Part shown: piece after piece, positions 6,393-15,166 of the stretch
How positions within the stretch are numbered: position 1 is the first letter of the stretch
Layout: every line of letters begins with the position of its first letter
Assembly (NCBI RefSeq): GCF_900105805.1
Contig: NZ_LT629788.1
Span: 124,001 to 188,000, forward strand
From: Pseudomonas moraviensis
GTDB taxonomy: Bacteria > Pseudomonadota > Gammaproteobacteria > Pseudomonadales > Pseudomonadaceae
Reading direction: 5' to 3'
Length of the DNA: 64,000 nt
The notes under the pieces: model-generated
What the model saw: the letters and a program-made list of their open reading frames with translations, nothing else
Databases searched by the model: none
What the model was told of the DNA's origin: nothing
Position numbers and translations under genes: made by a program

Positions 6393-9095
6393 TCAGATAC
6401 TGATCCGCGAAAGTTTGATATCTGGTTCCTGGTTGACGCTCAGCTGTTCGACGATCGCATCCTGCAAACGGCTGCACAGCAGCGGATCGGACAGCTGCTG
6501 GTTGTGCGCATCGGTGATGAAGAACACGTCTTCCACGCGCTCGCCCAGGGTCGCAATCTTGGCGTTCTGCAGCGACAGGTCGAACTCGAGGAAAATTCCC
6601 CCGACCCGCGCCAGCAGGCCCGGCCGGTCGGGCGCCGTCAGTTCCAGCACGGTCACCGGACGCTGGGCGTCGTTGTGGATCGTCACTTGCGGCGCAAAGG
6701 CGAAGTGCTTGAGCTGGCGCGGTACGCGGCGCTGGATGATCGTCGGGTAGTCGTCCGGGTTGCGCAGGGCTTCGGTGAGGCCTTCGCGGATCTGCTTGAT
6801 CCGCGCCGGGTTGTCGCCGATCGATTCGCCTTCGTTGTCGAGCACGATATAGGTGTCGAGGGTGAACTGGCTGCTCGAAGTGATGACCCGGGCGTCGTGA
6901 ATGTTCAGGTTGAGCTGGTCCATCGCCGCCACGGTCACGGCGAAGAAGTCATGCTGGTCCGGGGCATAGATGAAGATCTGCGTGCCGCCCTCGAACTCGC
7001 GCTGGGTGGTTTCCTTGATCAGCACCAGAGGCCCGCCATCGATCGGTTGCTGCAGGATCGCGTCGCTGTGCCAGGCGACGTCGCCGGCGGTATGACGCAG
7101 GAAATAGTCGTCGCCCAGTTGCGCCCAGAGTTGCTCGACGTCGTCCGGGTCGGTGCCACCGCGCACCAGAATGTCCAGCGCGGCGCTCTGCGTCTGGCGG
7201 ATCTGCTCTTCGCGGTCCACCGGATTTTCCAGACCCCGGCGCAGGGCTCGTTTGGTCTCGGTGTAGAGCTGGCGCAACAGGCTGGCGCGCCATGAATTCC
7301 ACAGTGTCGGGTTGGTCGCGTTGATGTCGGCCACGGTCAGCACATAGAGGTAGTCGAGGCGGGTTTCGTCGCCGACCGCCTGGGCAAAATCGTGGATCAC
7401 CTGCGGGTCGGACAGATCCTTGCGCTGCGCGGTGGTCGACATCACCAGGTGGTTCTGCACCAGCCAGACGATCAGGCGGCTGTCCCACACCGGCAACTGG
7501 TGGCGCTGGCAGAACGCTTCGGCATCGACCGCGCCGATCTCCGAGTGATCGCCATGCCGGCCCTTGCCGATGTCGTGGTACAGGCCGGCCATGTAGATCA
7601 GTTCGGGCTTGGGCAACTTGGCCATGAGTTTGGCGGCCAGCGGAAATTTCTCCGAGACCTGGGTGTACTGAAGTTTGCGCAGGTGCTTGATCAGATTCAG
7701 CGTATGCGCATCGACCGTATAGATGTGGAACAGGTCATGTTGCATCTGCCCGACGATAAAGCCGAACTCCGGCAGATAACGCCCGAGAATGCCGTAACGG
7801 TTCATCCGCCGCAGATTTCGGTGGATGCCGATCTTGCACTTGAACAGCTCGATGAACAGGCTGGTGTTGCGGATATCGTTGCGGAAGTTGTCATCGATGA
7901 GATGACGATGTTCGCGCAGCAGACGAATCGTGTCGGCGCGCACGCCTTTGATTTCCGGCTGCTGGGCCATCAGCACGAAAATCTCCAGCATGGCGAACGG
8001 CGTGCGGCGGAACACATTGTCATTGCGCGCTTCGATGTAACCGTCGTGCAACTGGAAGCGTGAGTTGATCGGTTGCGGCGGCGCTTCATCTTCCGGAGCG
8101 AGGATGACCTCCTCGAAATGCTGAATGATCAGGTCGCTGAGTTGGGCGATGCTCATCACCGTGCGGAAATACTGCTGCATGAAGTTTTCGACTGCCTGTT
8201 TGGCGTCGTCACCTTCAAAACCGAGCAGGCCGGCAATGGTGCGCTGGTGATCGAACAGCAGCCGGTCTTCCGAGCGCCCGGCGAGCATGTGCAAGGCATA
8301 ACGCACCTTCCAGAGGAATTCCTGGGAGGAGGCGAGCAGGGCGTTTTCGCTCTCGACCAGAAAGCCTTCGCCAGCGAGCGCGCGCAGGTTGAGGGTGCCG
8401 TACTGACGGCGGGCGACCCAGAGAATCGTCTGAATATCGCGCAGGCCGCCGGGCGAACCTTTGACGTTGGGTTCGAGGTTGTACTCGGTGTCGTTGTATT
8501 TGTGGTGACGGGCCTTTTGCTCGGCGCGCTTGGCGAGGAAGAACTCCTTGGCCGGCCACATGTGCGCGGTACTCGTCACCTCGATCATGCGCTGGCGCAG
8601 ACGCTCGGGGCCGCAGATGGTGCGACTTTCCATCAGGTTGGTGACCACGGTCAGGTCGGCGCGGGCCTCTTCGGCGCACTCGTCGACCGAGCGTACGCTC
8701 TGGCCGACTTCCAGGCCGATGTCCCACAGCAGCGTAAGAAAACGCTCGATGGAATCGCGGAAAACTTCGTGGTCAGCGCTGTCGAGCAGGATCAGCAGAT
8801 CAATGTCGGAGTAGGGGTGCAGTTCGCCGCGACCGTAGCCGCCCACTGCCACCAGAGCGATATCGGCGTCTTCACTCCAGTTGAACTGCTCCCAGGCCTT
8901 TTGCAGGATGTTGTCGACAAACCAGGCGCGGTCTTCGATCAGGCGGCGGATGTCGCGGCCATTGCGAAAACGCGTATCGAGGACCTCGCGGGCCTGGCGG
9001 ATCGCCTTCTTGAACGCCGCGATAGGACTCGCTTTGAGGGCCAGTTCAGCCTGGAACTGGCCGCGGTCGAAGAGTTCGGGATCCACCTGCGGCAT
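6393..9095 (-). CDS. glnD: [protein-PII] uridylyltransferase / uridylyl-removing enzyme
   Basis: This 900-residue enzyme adds UMP to, and removes it from, PII signal proteins in response to glutamine, and so sets nitrogen regulation. The domain order is complete: nucleotidyltransferase with GGYGRGELHPYSDIDLL (about residues 85-101), the PII-uridylyltransferase middle part, an HD hydrolase domain with LYHDIGKGRHGDHSE (about 510-525), and two C-terminal ACT domains that sense glutamine (about 700-780 and 810-890). It starts at an ATG giving MPQVDPELF. It lies between map and dapC, about 40 bases after map, and is probably co-transcribed with it. Confidence 0.96.
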   Translation of the reverse strand: MPQVDPELFDRGQFQAELALKASPIAAFKKAIRQAREVLDTRFRNGRDIRRLIEDRAWFVDNILQKAWEQFNWSEDADIALVAVGGYGRGELHPYSDIDLLILLDSADHEVFRDSIERFLTLLWDIGLEVGQSVRSVDECAEEARADLTVVTNLMESRTICGPERLRQRMIEVTSTAHMWPAKEFFLAKRAEQKARHHKYNDTEYNLEPNVKGSPGGLRDIQTILWVARRQYGTLNLRALAGEGFLVESENALLASSQEFLWKVRYALHMLAGRSEDRLLFDHQRTIAGLLGFEGDDAKQAVENFMQQYFRTVMSIAQLSDLIIQHFEEVILAPEDEAPPQPINSRFQLHDGYIEARNDNVFRRTPFAMLEIFVLMAQQPEIKGVRADTIRLLREHRHLIDDNFRNDIRNTSLFIELFKCKIGIHRNLRRMNRYGILGRYLPEFGFIVGQMQHDLFHIYTVDAHTLNLIKHLRKLQYTQVSEKFPLAAKLMAKLPKPELIYMAGLYHDIGKGRHGDHSEIGAVDAEAFCQRHQLPVWDSRLIVWLVQNHLVMSTTAQRKDLSDPQVIHDFAQAVGDETRLDYLYVLTVADINATNPTLWNSWRASLLRQLYTETKRALRRGLENPVDREEQIRQTQSAALDILVRGGTDPDDVEQLWAQLGDDYFLRHTAGDVAWHSDAILQQPIDGGPLVLIKETTQREFEGGTQIFIYAPDQHDFFAVTVAAMDQLNLNIHDARVITSSSQFTLDTYIVLDNEGESIGDNPARIKQIREGLTEALRNPDDYPTIIQRRVPRQLKHFAFAPQVTIHNDAQRPVTVLELTAPDRPGLLARVGGIFLEFDLSLQNAKIATLGERVEDVFFITDAHNQQLSDPLLCSRLQDAIVEQLSVNQEPDIKLSRISI

Positions 9096-9135
9096 CGATT
9101 GGCTTTCCTTCTATAGGCTGGGAGCGTTTTGTGAA

Positions 9136-9918
9136 TCAGGCCGAGACGCGCGGGATGGTGTCATCGCTGCGCAAAGTGAAGATCTCGTAGCCGGTGTCGG
9201 TGACCAGCAGGGTGTGTTCCCACTGGGCCGAGAGCTTGCGGTCCTTGGTGATCGCCGTCCAGCCGTCGCCCAGTACCTTGGTGTCGGCCTTGCCCTGGTT
9301 GATCATCGGCTCGATGGTGAAGGTCATGCCGGCCTTCAGTTCCATGCCGGTGCCGGCGCGACCGTAGTGCAGGATCTGCGGTTCTTCGTGGAAGACCTTG
9401 CCGATACCGTGGCCGCAGAACTCGCGCACCACCGAGAAACCATTTTTCTCCGCGTGCTTCTGGATCACTTCGCCAATGTCACCGAGGCGGCAGCCGGGTT
9501 TGACGATCTCGATGGCCTTGTACATGCATTCCTGAGTGACTTGCGACAGGCGCTCGGCCCAGACCGGTACTTCGCCGACGTGGAACATGCGGCTGGTGTC
9601 GCCGTGGTAGCCGTCCTTGATCACTGTGACGTCGATGTTCAGGGTGTCACCGTTTTTCAGCGGCTTGTCATTCGGGATGCCGTGGCAGACCACATGGTTG
9701 ATCGAAGTGCAGATCGACTTCGGGTAACCCTTGTAGTTGAGCGGGGCAGGGATGGCTTCCTGCACATTGACGATGTAATCGTGGCAGATCTGGTTGAGCT
9801 GATCAGTGGTCACGCCCGGTTTGACGTGTTCGGCAATCATTTCCAGCACATCGGCGGCCAGTTTGCCGGCGACACGCATGCCAGCGATGTCCTCGGGGGT
9901 TTTGAGGTTGACGGTCAT
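9136..9918 (-). CDS. map: methionine aminopeptidase, type I
   Basis: This 260-residue enzyme removes the initiator methionine from new proteins. Metal ligands of the pita-bread fold are visible: DVTVIKDGYHGDTSRMF with two aspartates, CGHGIGKVFHEEP with the histidine, FTIEPMIN with one glutamate and SAQWEHTLLVT with the last. There is no N-terminal zinc finger, so it is type Ia. It is divergent from rpsB, as in most gammaproteobacteria, and heads the map-glnD unit. Confidence 0.96.
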   Translation of the reverse strand: MTVNLKTPEDIAGMRVAGKLAADVLEMIAEHVKPGVTTDQLNQICHDYIVNVQEAIPAPLNYKGYPKSICTSINHVVCHGIPNDKPLKNGDTLNIDVTVIKDGYHGDTSRMFHVGEVPVWAERLSQVTQECMYKAIEIVKPGCRLGDIGEVIQKHAEKNGFSVVREFCGHGIGKVFHEEPQILHYGRAGTGMELKAGMTFTIEPMINQGKADTKVLGDGWTAITKDRKLSAQWEHTLLVTDTGYEIFTLRSDDTIPRVSA

Positions 9919-10122
9919 ACAGGCTCTCTCTGCGCTCGGCGGCGCTTACGGATACGAATAGGGTGGCAGGTGTGGATTGTGCGACCCTGAAAAACGCGAT
10001 TCTACCAGACGGGAGGCGCAAATCCGCGCCTGCATGTCTGGCTTCTCTCTATACAATGGAGTCCGTCAGGCCGATTCCAAGGGGGCCGCGCCCCGGTCGC
10101 GGGTGCGAATACAGATTCCGGG

Positions 10123-10153
10123 TTCCGTTTCTGCGCACCCTGTGGTATAAAAT
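10123..10153 (+). promoter_or_regulatory. probable rpsB promoter
   Basis: TATAAAAT at 10146-10153 is a good -10 region, with a weak -35-like TTCCGT 17 bases upstream. It is placed 140 bases ahead of rpsB, leaving a long leader as expected for an autoregulated S2 operon. Confidence 0.5.
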
Positions 10154-10159
10154 GCGCCG

Positions 10160-10291
10160 CTTTCCGGGGATGCCCCGAAAAGCTTAAATCCACACACGTG
10201 TCGACACGATGACCTGGGTGCCTTGGGCTTTATGCCTCTGGTTGGTCATTGGGATACGTGGAGGCCAAACCCGACTTATCAAGGAACTATC
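10160..10291 (+). promoter_or_regulatory. rpsB 5' leader (t44/S2-type autoregulatory leader candidate)
   Basis: The leader before rpsB contains a small hairpin (CGGGG/CCCCG near 10165) and, closer to the start, the segment TTGGGATACGTGGAGG, resembling the conserved element of gammaproteobacterial rpsB leaders through which ribosomal protein S2 represses its own mRNA (the t44/rpsB leader family). The assignment rests on recall of that motif and on position. Confidence 0.5.
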
Positions 10292-11029
10292 ATGTCCCAA
10301 GTCAACATGCGCGATATGCTGAAGGCCGGTGTGCACTTCGGTCACCAAACCCGTTACTGGAATCCGAAAATGGGCAAGTACATTTTCGGCGCGCGTAACA
10401 AGATTCACATCATCAACCTTGAAAAAACCCTGCCAATGTTCAACGAAGCTCTGACTTTCGTAGAGCGTCTGGCCCAGGGCAAAAACAAGATTCTGTTCGT
10501 CGGCACCAAGCGTTCCGCTGGCAAGATCGTTGCTGAAGAAGCAGCACGTTGCGGTTCGCCGTACGTCGATCACCGCTGGTTGGGCGGCATGCTGACCAAC
10601 TTCAAGACCATTCGTGCTTCCATCAAGCGTCTGCGTGACCTTGAAGTTCAAGCCGAAGACGGTACTTTCGCCAAGCTGACCAAGAAAGAAGCGCTGATGC
10701 GCTCCCGTGATCTTGAGAAGCTGGATCGTTCGCTGGGCGGCATCAAGGACATGGGCGGTCTGCCAGACGCACTGTTCGTGATCGACGTTGACCACGAGCG
10801 CATCGCGATCACCGAAGCCAACAAGCTGGGCATCCCGGTCATCGGCGTTGTCGATACCAACAGCAGCCCGGAAGGCGTTGACTACATCATCCCAGGCAAC
10901 GATGACGCAATCCGCGCTATCCAGCTGTACATGGGTTCGATGGCTGACGCAGTGATCCGTGGTCGCAACAATGTTGCTGGCGGTACTGTTGAATTCGCAG
11001 CTGAAGAAACTCAGGCTGCAGCTGAGTAA
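10292..11029 (+). CDS. rpsB: 30S ribosomal protein S2
   Basis: This 245-residue protein is a standard bacterial S2, binding at the head-body junction of the small subunit. Landmarks are the start MSQVNMRDMLKAGVHFGHQ, then RYWNPKMGKYIFG, VGTKRSA, RWLGGMLTNF and the DALFVIDVDHE segment. The ATG at 10292 follows an AAGGA ribosome binding site; the open frame upstream is leader. It is followed by a hairpin and then tsf, the conserved rpsB-tsf pair. Confidence 0.98.
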   Translation: MSQVNMRDMLKAGVHFGHQTRYWNPKMGKYIFGARNKIHIINLEKTLPMFNEALTFVERLAQGKNKILFVGTKRSAGKIVAEEAARCGSPYVDHRWLGGMLTNFKTIRASIKRLRDLEVQAEDGTFAKLTKKEALMRSRDLEKLDRSLGGIKDMGGLPDALFVIDVDHERIAITEANKLGIPVIGVVDTNSSPEGVDYIIPGNDDAIRAIQLYMGSMADAVIRGRNNVAGGTVEFAAEETQAAAE

Positions 11030-11058
11030 TCGACGCCCCTGGCGTTGACTCAGTAAGC

Positions 11059-11083
11059 AAAAAGGGGGCTTGGCCCCCTTTTT
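11059..11083 (+). terminator. rho-independent terminator/attenuator after rpsB
   Basis: AAAAGGGGGC/GCCCCCTTTT hairpin ending in TTTTT. It sits between rpsB and tsf, so it probably lowers tsf relative to rpsB rather than separating them fully. Confidence 0.85.
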
Positions 11084-11220
11084 GCCACCTCGAAAACCAT
11101 TTGTCGGCGCCCACGTCTGTATTTGTCATGTGCGGCAGCCAACATGGGTGGTTCGGGAAGAATTGAACGCCCGTTCGATCGGGTGGAATGGTTGAAAACC
11201 TATCCAAGAGGAATTTGAAA

Positions 11221-12084
11221 ATGGCAGCAATTACTGCAGCGTTGGTCAAAGAACTGCGCGAGCGTACCGGCGAAGGCATGATGGATTGCAAGAAAGCCCT
11301 GGAAAAGGCTGACGGCGACATCGAAAAAGCCATTGATGACATGCGTGCTTCGGGCGCCATCAAGGCTGCGAAAAAAGCCGGCAACGTTGCCGCTGAAGGC
11401 GCAATCGCCATCAAATCGAATGACAAGGCAGCCGTGCTGCTGGAAGTCAACTCGCAGACCGACTTCCTGGCCCTGCAAGACGATTTCAAGAACTTCGTTG
11501 CTGCCAGCGTAGAAAAAGCTTTTGACGAAAAACTGACCGACGCAGCTCCGCTGATCGCCGCTCAGGAATCGGCTCGTGAAGCTCTGGTTGCCAAAGTCGG
11601 TGAGAACGTCAACATCCGTCGTCTGGTACGCGTAGAGGGTGACGTTGTCGGCACTTACCTGCACGGTAACAAGATCGGTGTTGCTGTTGTCCTGAAAGGC
11701 GGTGACGTCGAGCTGGCCAAAGACATCGCGATGCACGTTGCTGCAAGCAACCCTGAGTTCCTGCTGCCTTCGCAAGTCTCCGACGAAGCGATCGAGCGTG
11801 AGAAAGCCGTGTTCCTGCAGCTGAACGAAGAGAAGATCAAAGGCAAGCCGGAAAACATTGTTGAGAACATGGTCAAGGGCCGTATCAGCAAGTTCCTGGC
11901 AGAAGCAAGCCTGGTCGAGCAGGCGTTCGTCAAGAACCCTGAAGTCAAGGTTGGCGAACTGGCCAAGAAAGCCGGTGCTGAAATCGTTTCCTTCACTTAC
12001 TTCAAAGTAGGCGAAGGCATCGAGAAGCCGGTCGACAACTTCGCTGAAGAAGTTGCTGCCCAGCTGGCTGCCGCCAAGCAATAA
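11221..12084 (+). CDS. tsf: elongation factor Ts
   Basis: This 287-residue protein is the nucleotide exchange factor for EF-Tu. The N-terminal UBA-like module LVKELRERTGEGMMDCKKAL and the SQTDF segment that inserts into EF-Tu (about residue 80) are present, followed by two core subdomains and the usual C-terminal region ending in AAKQ. The ATG at 11221 gives MAAITAALVKEL and has a GAGG-containing binding site just upstream. It follows rpsB by about 190 bases that include a terminator-like hairpin. Confidence 0.97.
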   Translation: MAAITAALVKELRERTGEGMMDCKKALEKADGDIEKAIDDMRASGAIKAAKKAGNVAAEGAIAIKSNDKAAVLLEVNSQTDFLALQDDFKNFVAASVEKAFDEKLTDAAPLIAAQESAREALVAKVGENVNIRRLVRVEGDVVGTYLHGNKIGVAVVLKGGDVELAKDIAMHVAASNPEFLLPSQVSDEAIEREKAVFLQLNEEKIKGKPENIVENMVKGRISKFLAEASLVEQAFVKNPEVKVGELAKKAGAEIVSFTYFKVGEGIEKPVDNFAEEVAAQLAAAKQ

Positions 12085-12107
12085 GACGGTTTTTCAACTG
12101 TCGCCCG

Positions 12108-12144
12108 AAAGAGGCTGCCCGCTTACGCGCGCAGCCTCTTTTCA
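12108..12144 (+). terminator. rho-independent terminator after tsf
   Basis: AAAGAGGCTGC / GCAGCCTCTTTT hairpin followed by T residues, 25 bases past the tsf stop. It separates the rpsB-tsf unit from pyrH. Confidence 0.85.
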
Positions 12145-12292
12145 GATGGGTTACCAATTTTTATTTGGTTTCCACCCGGAACTGACTTACAAAGCCATGT
12201 TCCGATGGCGCTGCAGCAGCGCCAAGCTAGAGTGAACGCCAGCTGTAAACAGCTCGCAAAGAATTTTAAATACGCCGCAGGAGAGATTCGCA

Positions 12293-13036
12293 ATGGCTCA
12301 GCAGGGCAGTGGTTATCAGGCTCGCTATAAACGCATTCTACTCAAGCTTAGCGGCGAGGCCCTGATGGGCTCGGAAGAGTTCGGGATCGATCCTAAAGTG
12401 CTGGACCGCATGGCGCTGGAAGTCGGCCAACTGGTCGGTATCGGTGTCCAGGTCGGTCTGGTGATCGGCGGTGGCAACCTGTTCCGTGGCGAGGCCCTGA
12501 GCAAAGCCGGTATGGATCGGGTCACGGGCGACCACATGGGCATGCTGGCCACTGTGATGAACGCTCTGGCCATGCGCGATGCGCTGGAACGTGCCAATAT
12601 CTCGGCCATCGTCATGTCGGCCATTTCCATGGTCGGCGTAACCGATCACTACGATCGCCGCAAAGCCATGCGCCACCTGAACTCCAAGGACGTCGTGATC
12701 TTCGCGGCCGGTACCGGCAATCCGTTCTTCACCACGGATTCGGCAGCCTGCCTGCGTGCGATCGAAATCGACGCCGACGTTGTGCTCAAGGCCACCAAGG
12801 TTGATGGCGTCTACACTGCAGATCCGTTCAAAGACCCGCATGCCGAGAAGTTCGATCATCTGACTTATGATGAAGTACTGGATCGCAAGCTGGGTGTAAT
12901 GGATCTGACTGCTATCTGCCTGTGCCGCGATCACAAGATGCCGCTGCGCGTATTCAACATGAACAAGCCCGGCGCCCTGCTGAACATTGTGCACGGCGGC
13001 GCTGAAGGGACTTTGATCGAGGAAGGCCAACAATGA
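12293..13036 (+). CDS. pyrH: uridylate (UMP) kinase
   Basis: This 247-residue bacterial UMP kinase of the amino-acid-kinase fold phosphorylates UMP to UDP. It shows KLSGEALMG at the phosphate-binding start, VIGGGNLFRG, and FAAGTGNPFFTTDSAA towards the nucleotide site. The ATG at 12293 follows a GGAGAG ribosome binding site. It begins a tight run of essential genes: its stop overlaps the frr start by four bases (ATGA). Confidence 0.97.
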   Translation: MAQQGSGYQARYKRILLKLSGEALMGSEEFGIDPKVLDRMALEVGQLVGIGVQVGLVIGGGNLFRGEALSKAGMDRVTGDHMGMLATVMNALAMRDALERANISAIVMSAISMVGVTDHYDRRKAMRHLNSKDVVIFAAGTGNPFFTTDSAACLRAIEIDADVVLKATKVDGVYTADPFKDPHAEKFDHLTYDEVLDRKLGVMDLTAICLCRDHKMPLRVFNMNKPGALLNIVHGGAEGTLIEEGQQ

Positions 13037-13590
13037 TCAACGAAATCAAGAAAGACGCCCAAGCGCGTATGCAGAAATCCCTGGAATCTCTGAACCACGC
13101 GTTCGGCCAGATTCGTACCGGCAAGGCTCACCCGAGCATCCTCGGCAGCGTCATGGTGCCTTACTACGGCACTGACACCCCGCTGAGCGGCGTTGCCAAC
13201 GTCACCGTGAAGGACTCGCGTACCCTGCAGGTCGTGGCGTTCGAGCGCAACATGCTCGCTGCCGTCGACAAGGCGATCCAGAGCGCCGGTCTGAACCTCA
13301 ACCCGACCAACCTGGGCGAGTTGCTGTTGATCCCGATGCCGGCCCTGACCGAGGAAACGCGTAAAGGCTTCACCAAGCAGGCCCGTAGTGCCGCCGAAGA
13401 CGCACGCGTTGCCGTGCGCAACATTCGTCGTGACGCATTGGGCGAGCTGAAAAAACTGGTCAAGGACAAGGAAATCAGCGAAGACGAAGAACGTCGTGCC
13501 ATCGCTGATATCGATAAGCTGACCAAAGAATCCGAGGCCCAGATCACCAAGGCCACGGACGAGAAAGAAAAAGACCTGATGGCCGTATAA
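13033..13590 (+). CDS. frr: ribosome recycling factor
   Basis: This 185-residue protein splits post-termination ribosomes together with EF-G. The sequence runs from MINEIKKDAQARMQKSLE through IRTGKAHPS to the characteristic LTEETRKGFTKQAR and EDEERRAIADIDKLT helical segments. Length and motif order match the family exactly. It is coupled to pyrH through an ATGA overlap and lies 14 bases before uppS. Confidence 0.97.
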   Translation: MINEIKKDAQARMQKSLESLNHAFGQIRTGKAHPSILGSVMVPYYGTDTPLSGVANVTVKDSRTLQVVAFERNMLAAVDKAIQSAGLNLNPTNLGELLLIPMPALTEETRKGFTKQARSAAEDARVAVRNIRRDALGELKKLVKDKEISEDEERRAIADIDKLTKESEAQITKATDEKEKDLMAV

Positions 13591-13604
13591 GGGTCGAGCT
13601 TTAA

Positions 13605-14360
13605 ATGGACAAGACCAAGCAGACTGCGCCGTCCGCGGTGCCGCGCCATGTCGCGATCATCATGGATGGCAATAATCGCTGGGCGAAAAAACGCTTTATG
13701 CCGGGTGTCGCCGGGCATAAAGCGGGCGTGGATGCTGTGCGGGCGGTGATCGAGGTGTGCGCTGAGGCCAAGGTCGAAGTCCTGACCCTGTTCGCCTTTT
13801 CCAGTGAAAACTGGCAGCGCCCGGCCGATGAGGTCAGCGCCTTGATGGATCTGTTCTTCAAGGCGTTGCGTCGTGAGGCCAAGCGCCTCAACGACAACAA
13901 CATCAGCCTGCGCATCATTGGCGATCGGTCGCGCTTCCACCCTGAGCTTCAGGCAGCGATGCGCGAGGCCGAGGCCATGACCGTCGGTGCCAACCGCTTT
14001 GTCCTGCAGATCGCCGCCAACTATGGCGGCCAGTGGGATATCGCGCAGGCCGCGCAACGTCTCGCACGGGAAGTCCAGGCCGGGCACCTGCGCCCGGAGG
14101 ACATCACCCCGGATCTGCTGCAGACGTGTCTGGCCACCGGCGATCTGCCGTTGCCAGACCTGTGCATCCGCACCGGTGGCGAGCATCGCATCAGCAACTT
14201 CCTGCTGTGGCAGCTGGCCTACGCCGAGCTGTACTTCTCCGACCTGTTCTGGCCGGACTTCAAACACGAAGCCATGCGCACCGCGCTGGCCGATTTCGCT
14301 TCACGCCAGCGTCGTTTCGGTAAAACGAGCGAACAGGTCGAAGCTGGAGCCCGGGTTTAA
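13605..14360 (+). CDS. uppS: undecaprenyl diphosphate synthase
   Basis: This 251-residue cis-prenyltransferase makes C55 undecaprenyl diphosphate, the lipid carrier for peptidoglycan and O-antigen. IIMDGNNRWAKKR contains the catalytic aspartate (Asp21), followed by GHKAGVDAV, FAFSSENWQRP, and the RTGGEHRISNF region that binds the diphosphate. The stop codon overlaps the cdsA start by one base, indicating coupling. Confidence 0.97.
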   Translation: MDKTKQTAPSAVPRHVAIIMDGNNRWAKKRFMPGVAGHKAGVDAVRAVIEVCAEAKVEVLTLFAFSSENWQRPADEVSALMDLFFKALRREAKRLNDNNISLRIIGDRSRFHPELQAAMREAEAMTVGANRFVLQIAANYGGQWDIAQAAQRLAREVQAGHLRPEDITPDLLQTCLATGDLPLPDLCIRTGGEHRISNFLLWQLAYAELYFSDLFWPDFKHEAMRTALADFASRQRRFGKTSEQVEAGARV

Positions 14361-15166
14361 TGCTTAAACAACGAATCATCACTGCACTGATCCTGCTGCC
14401 GATTGCCTTGTGCGGGTTTTTCCTGCTCAAAGGTGCCGGTTTCGCGCTATTCATCGGTCTGGTAGTCAGTCTCGGTGCCTGGGAGTGGGCGCGTCTGGCG
14501 GGCTTTACCGCGCAGTCGTTCCGCGTCGGTTTTGCTGCCGTGGTCGCTCTGATGCTGTTCGTCATGTATGTGCTGCCGGGGCTTGCTCCCTGGGTGCTCG
14601 GTGCATCGGTGATCTGGTGGGCGGTTGCCACGTATCTCGTGCTGACGTATCCACGCTCCAGCGCGCATTGGTCCACGGCGGCGACCAAGCTGCTCATTGG
14701 TCTGCTGATCCTGCTGCCTGCGTGGCAGGGCCTGGTGCAGATCAAGCAGTATCCGCTGGGTAACTGGTTGATCATGGCGGTGATGGTGCTGGTCTGGGGC
14801 GCAGACATCGGCGCTTATTTCTCCGGGCGCAAATTCGGCAAGCGCAAGCTCGCGCCGCAAGTCAGCCCCGGCAAAAGCTGGGAAGGGGTTTACGGTGGTC
14901 TGGCTCTGAGCCTGGTGATTACCGCGATTGTCGGGCTGGTGCGCGACTGGACTGTGGCCGAGCTGCTCAAAGGCTTGATCGGCGCTGCGGTGATCGTCTT
15001 CATTTCTGTGGTCGGTGATCTCACCGAAAGCATGTTCAAGCGTCAGTCCGGCATCAAGGACAGCAGTAATCTGCTACCCGGGCATGGCGGCGTGCTGGAT
15101 CGCATCGACAGCCTGACCGCGGCCATTCCGGTGTTCGCCGTATTGCTCTGGATGGCCGCACCGTGA
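14360..15166 (+). CDS. cdsA: phosphatidate cytidylyltransferase
   Basis: This 268-residue integral membrane enzyme makes CDP-diacylglycerol from phosphatidate and CTP, the branch point of phospholipid synthesis. There are about eight hydrophobic segments. The family signature near the end, SMFKRQSGIKDSSNLLPGHG, continuing into GVLDRIDS, is intact. The GTG start of dxr overlaps its stop by four bases. The uppS-cdsA-dxr-rseP-bamA order is the conserved gammaproteobacterial envelope cluster. Confidence 0.97.
   Translation: MLKQRIITALILLPIALCGFFLLKGAGFALFIGLVVSLGAWEWARLAGFTAQSFRVGFAAVVALMLFVMYVLPGLAPWVLGASVIWWAVATYLVLTYPRSSAHWSTAATKLLIGLLILLPAWQGLVQIKQYPLGNWLIMAVMVLVWGADIGAYFSGRKFGKRKLAPQVSPGKSWEGVYGGLALSLVITAIVGLVRDWTVAELLKGLIGAAVIVFISVVGDLTESMFKRQSGIKDSSNLLPGHGGVLDRIDSLTAAIPVFAVLLWMAAP

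Larger units (their letters stand above)
9919..10291. other. divergent map/rpsB intergenic region
   Basis: This 373-base region separates divergent map and rpsB and holds no gene. It must contain both promoters. The rpsB side is described separately. A GC-rich palindromic run (GGGGGCCGCGCCCC) near 10080-10095 lies between the two presumed promoters. Confidence 0.6.
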
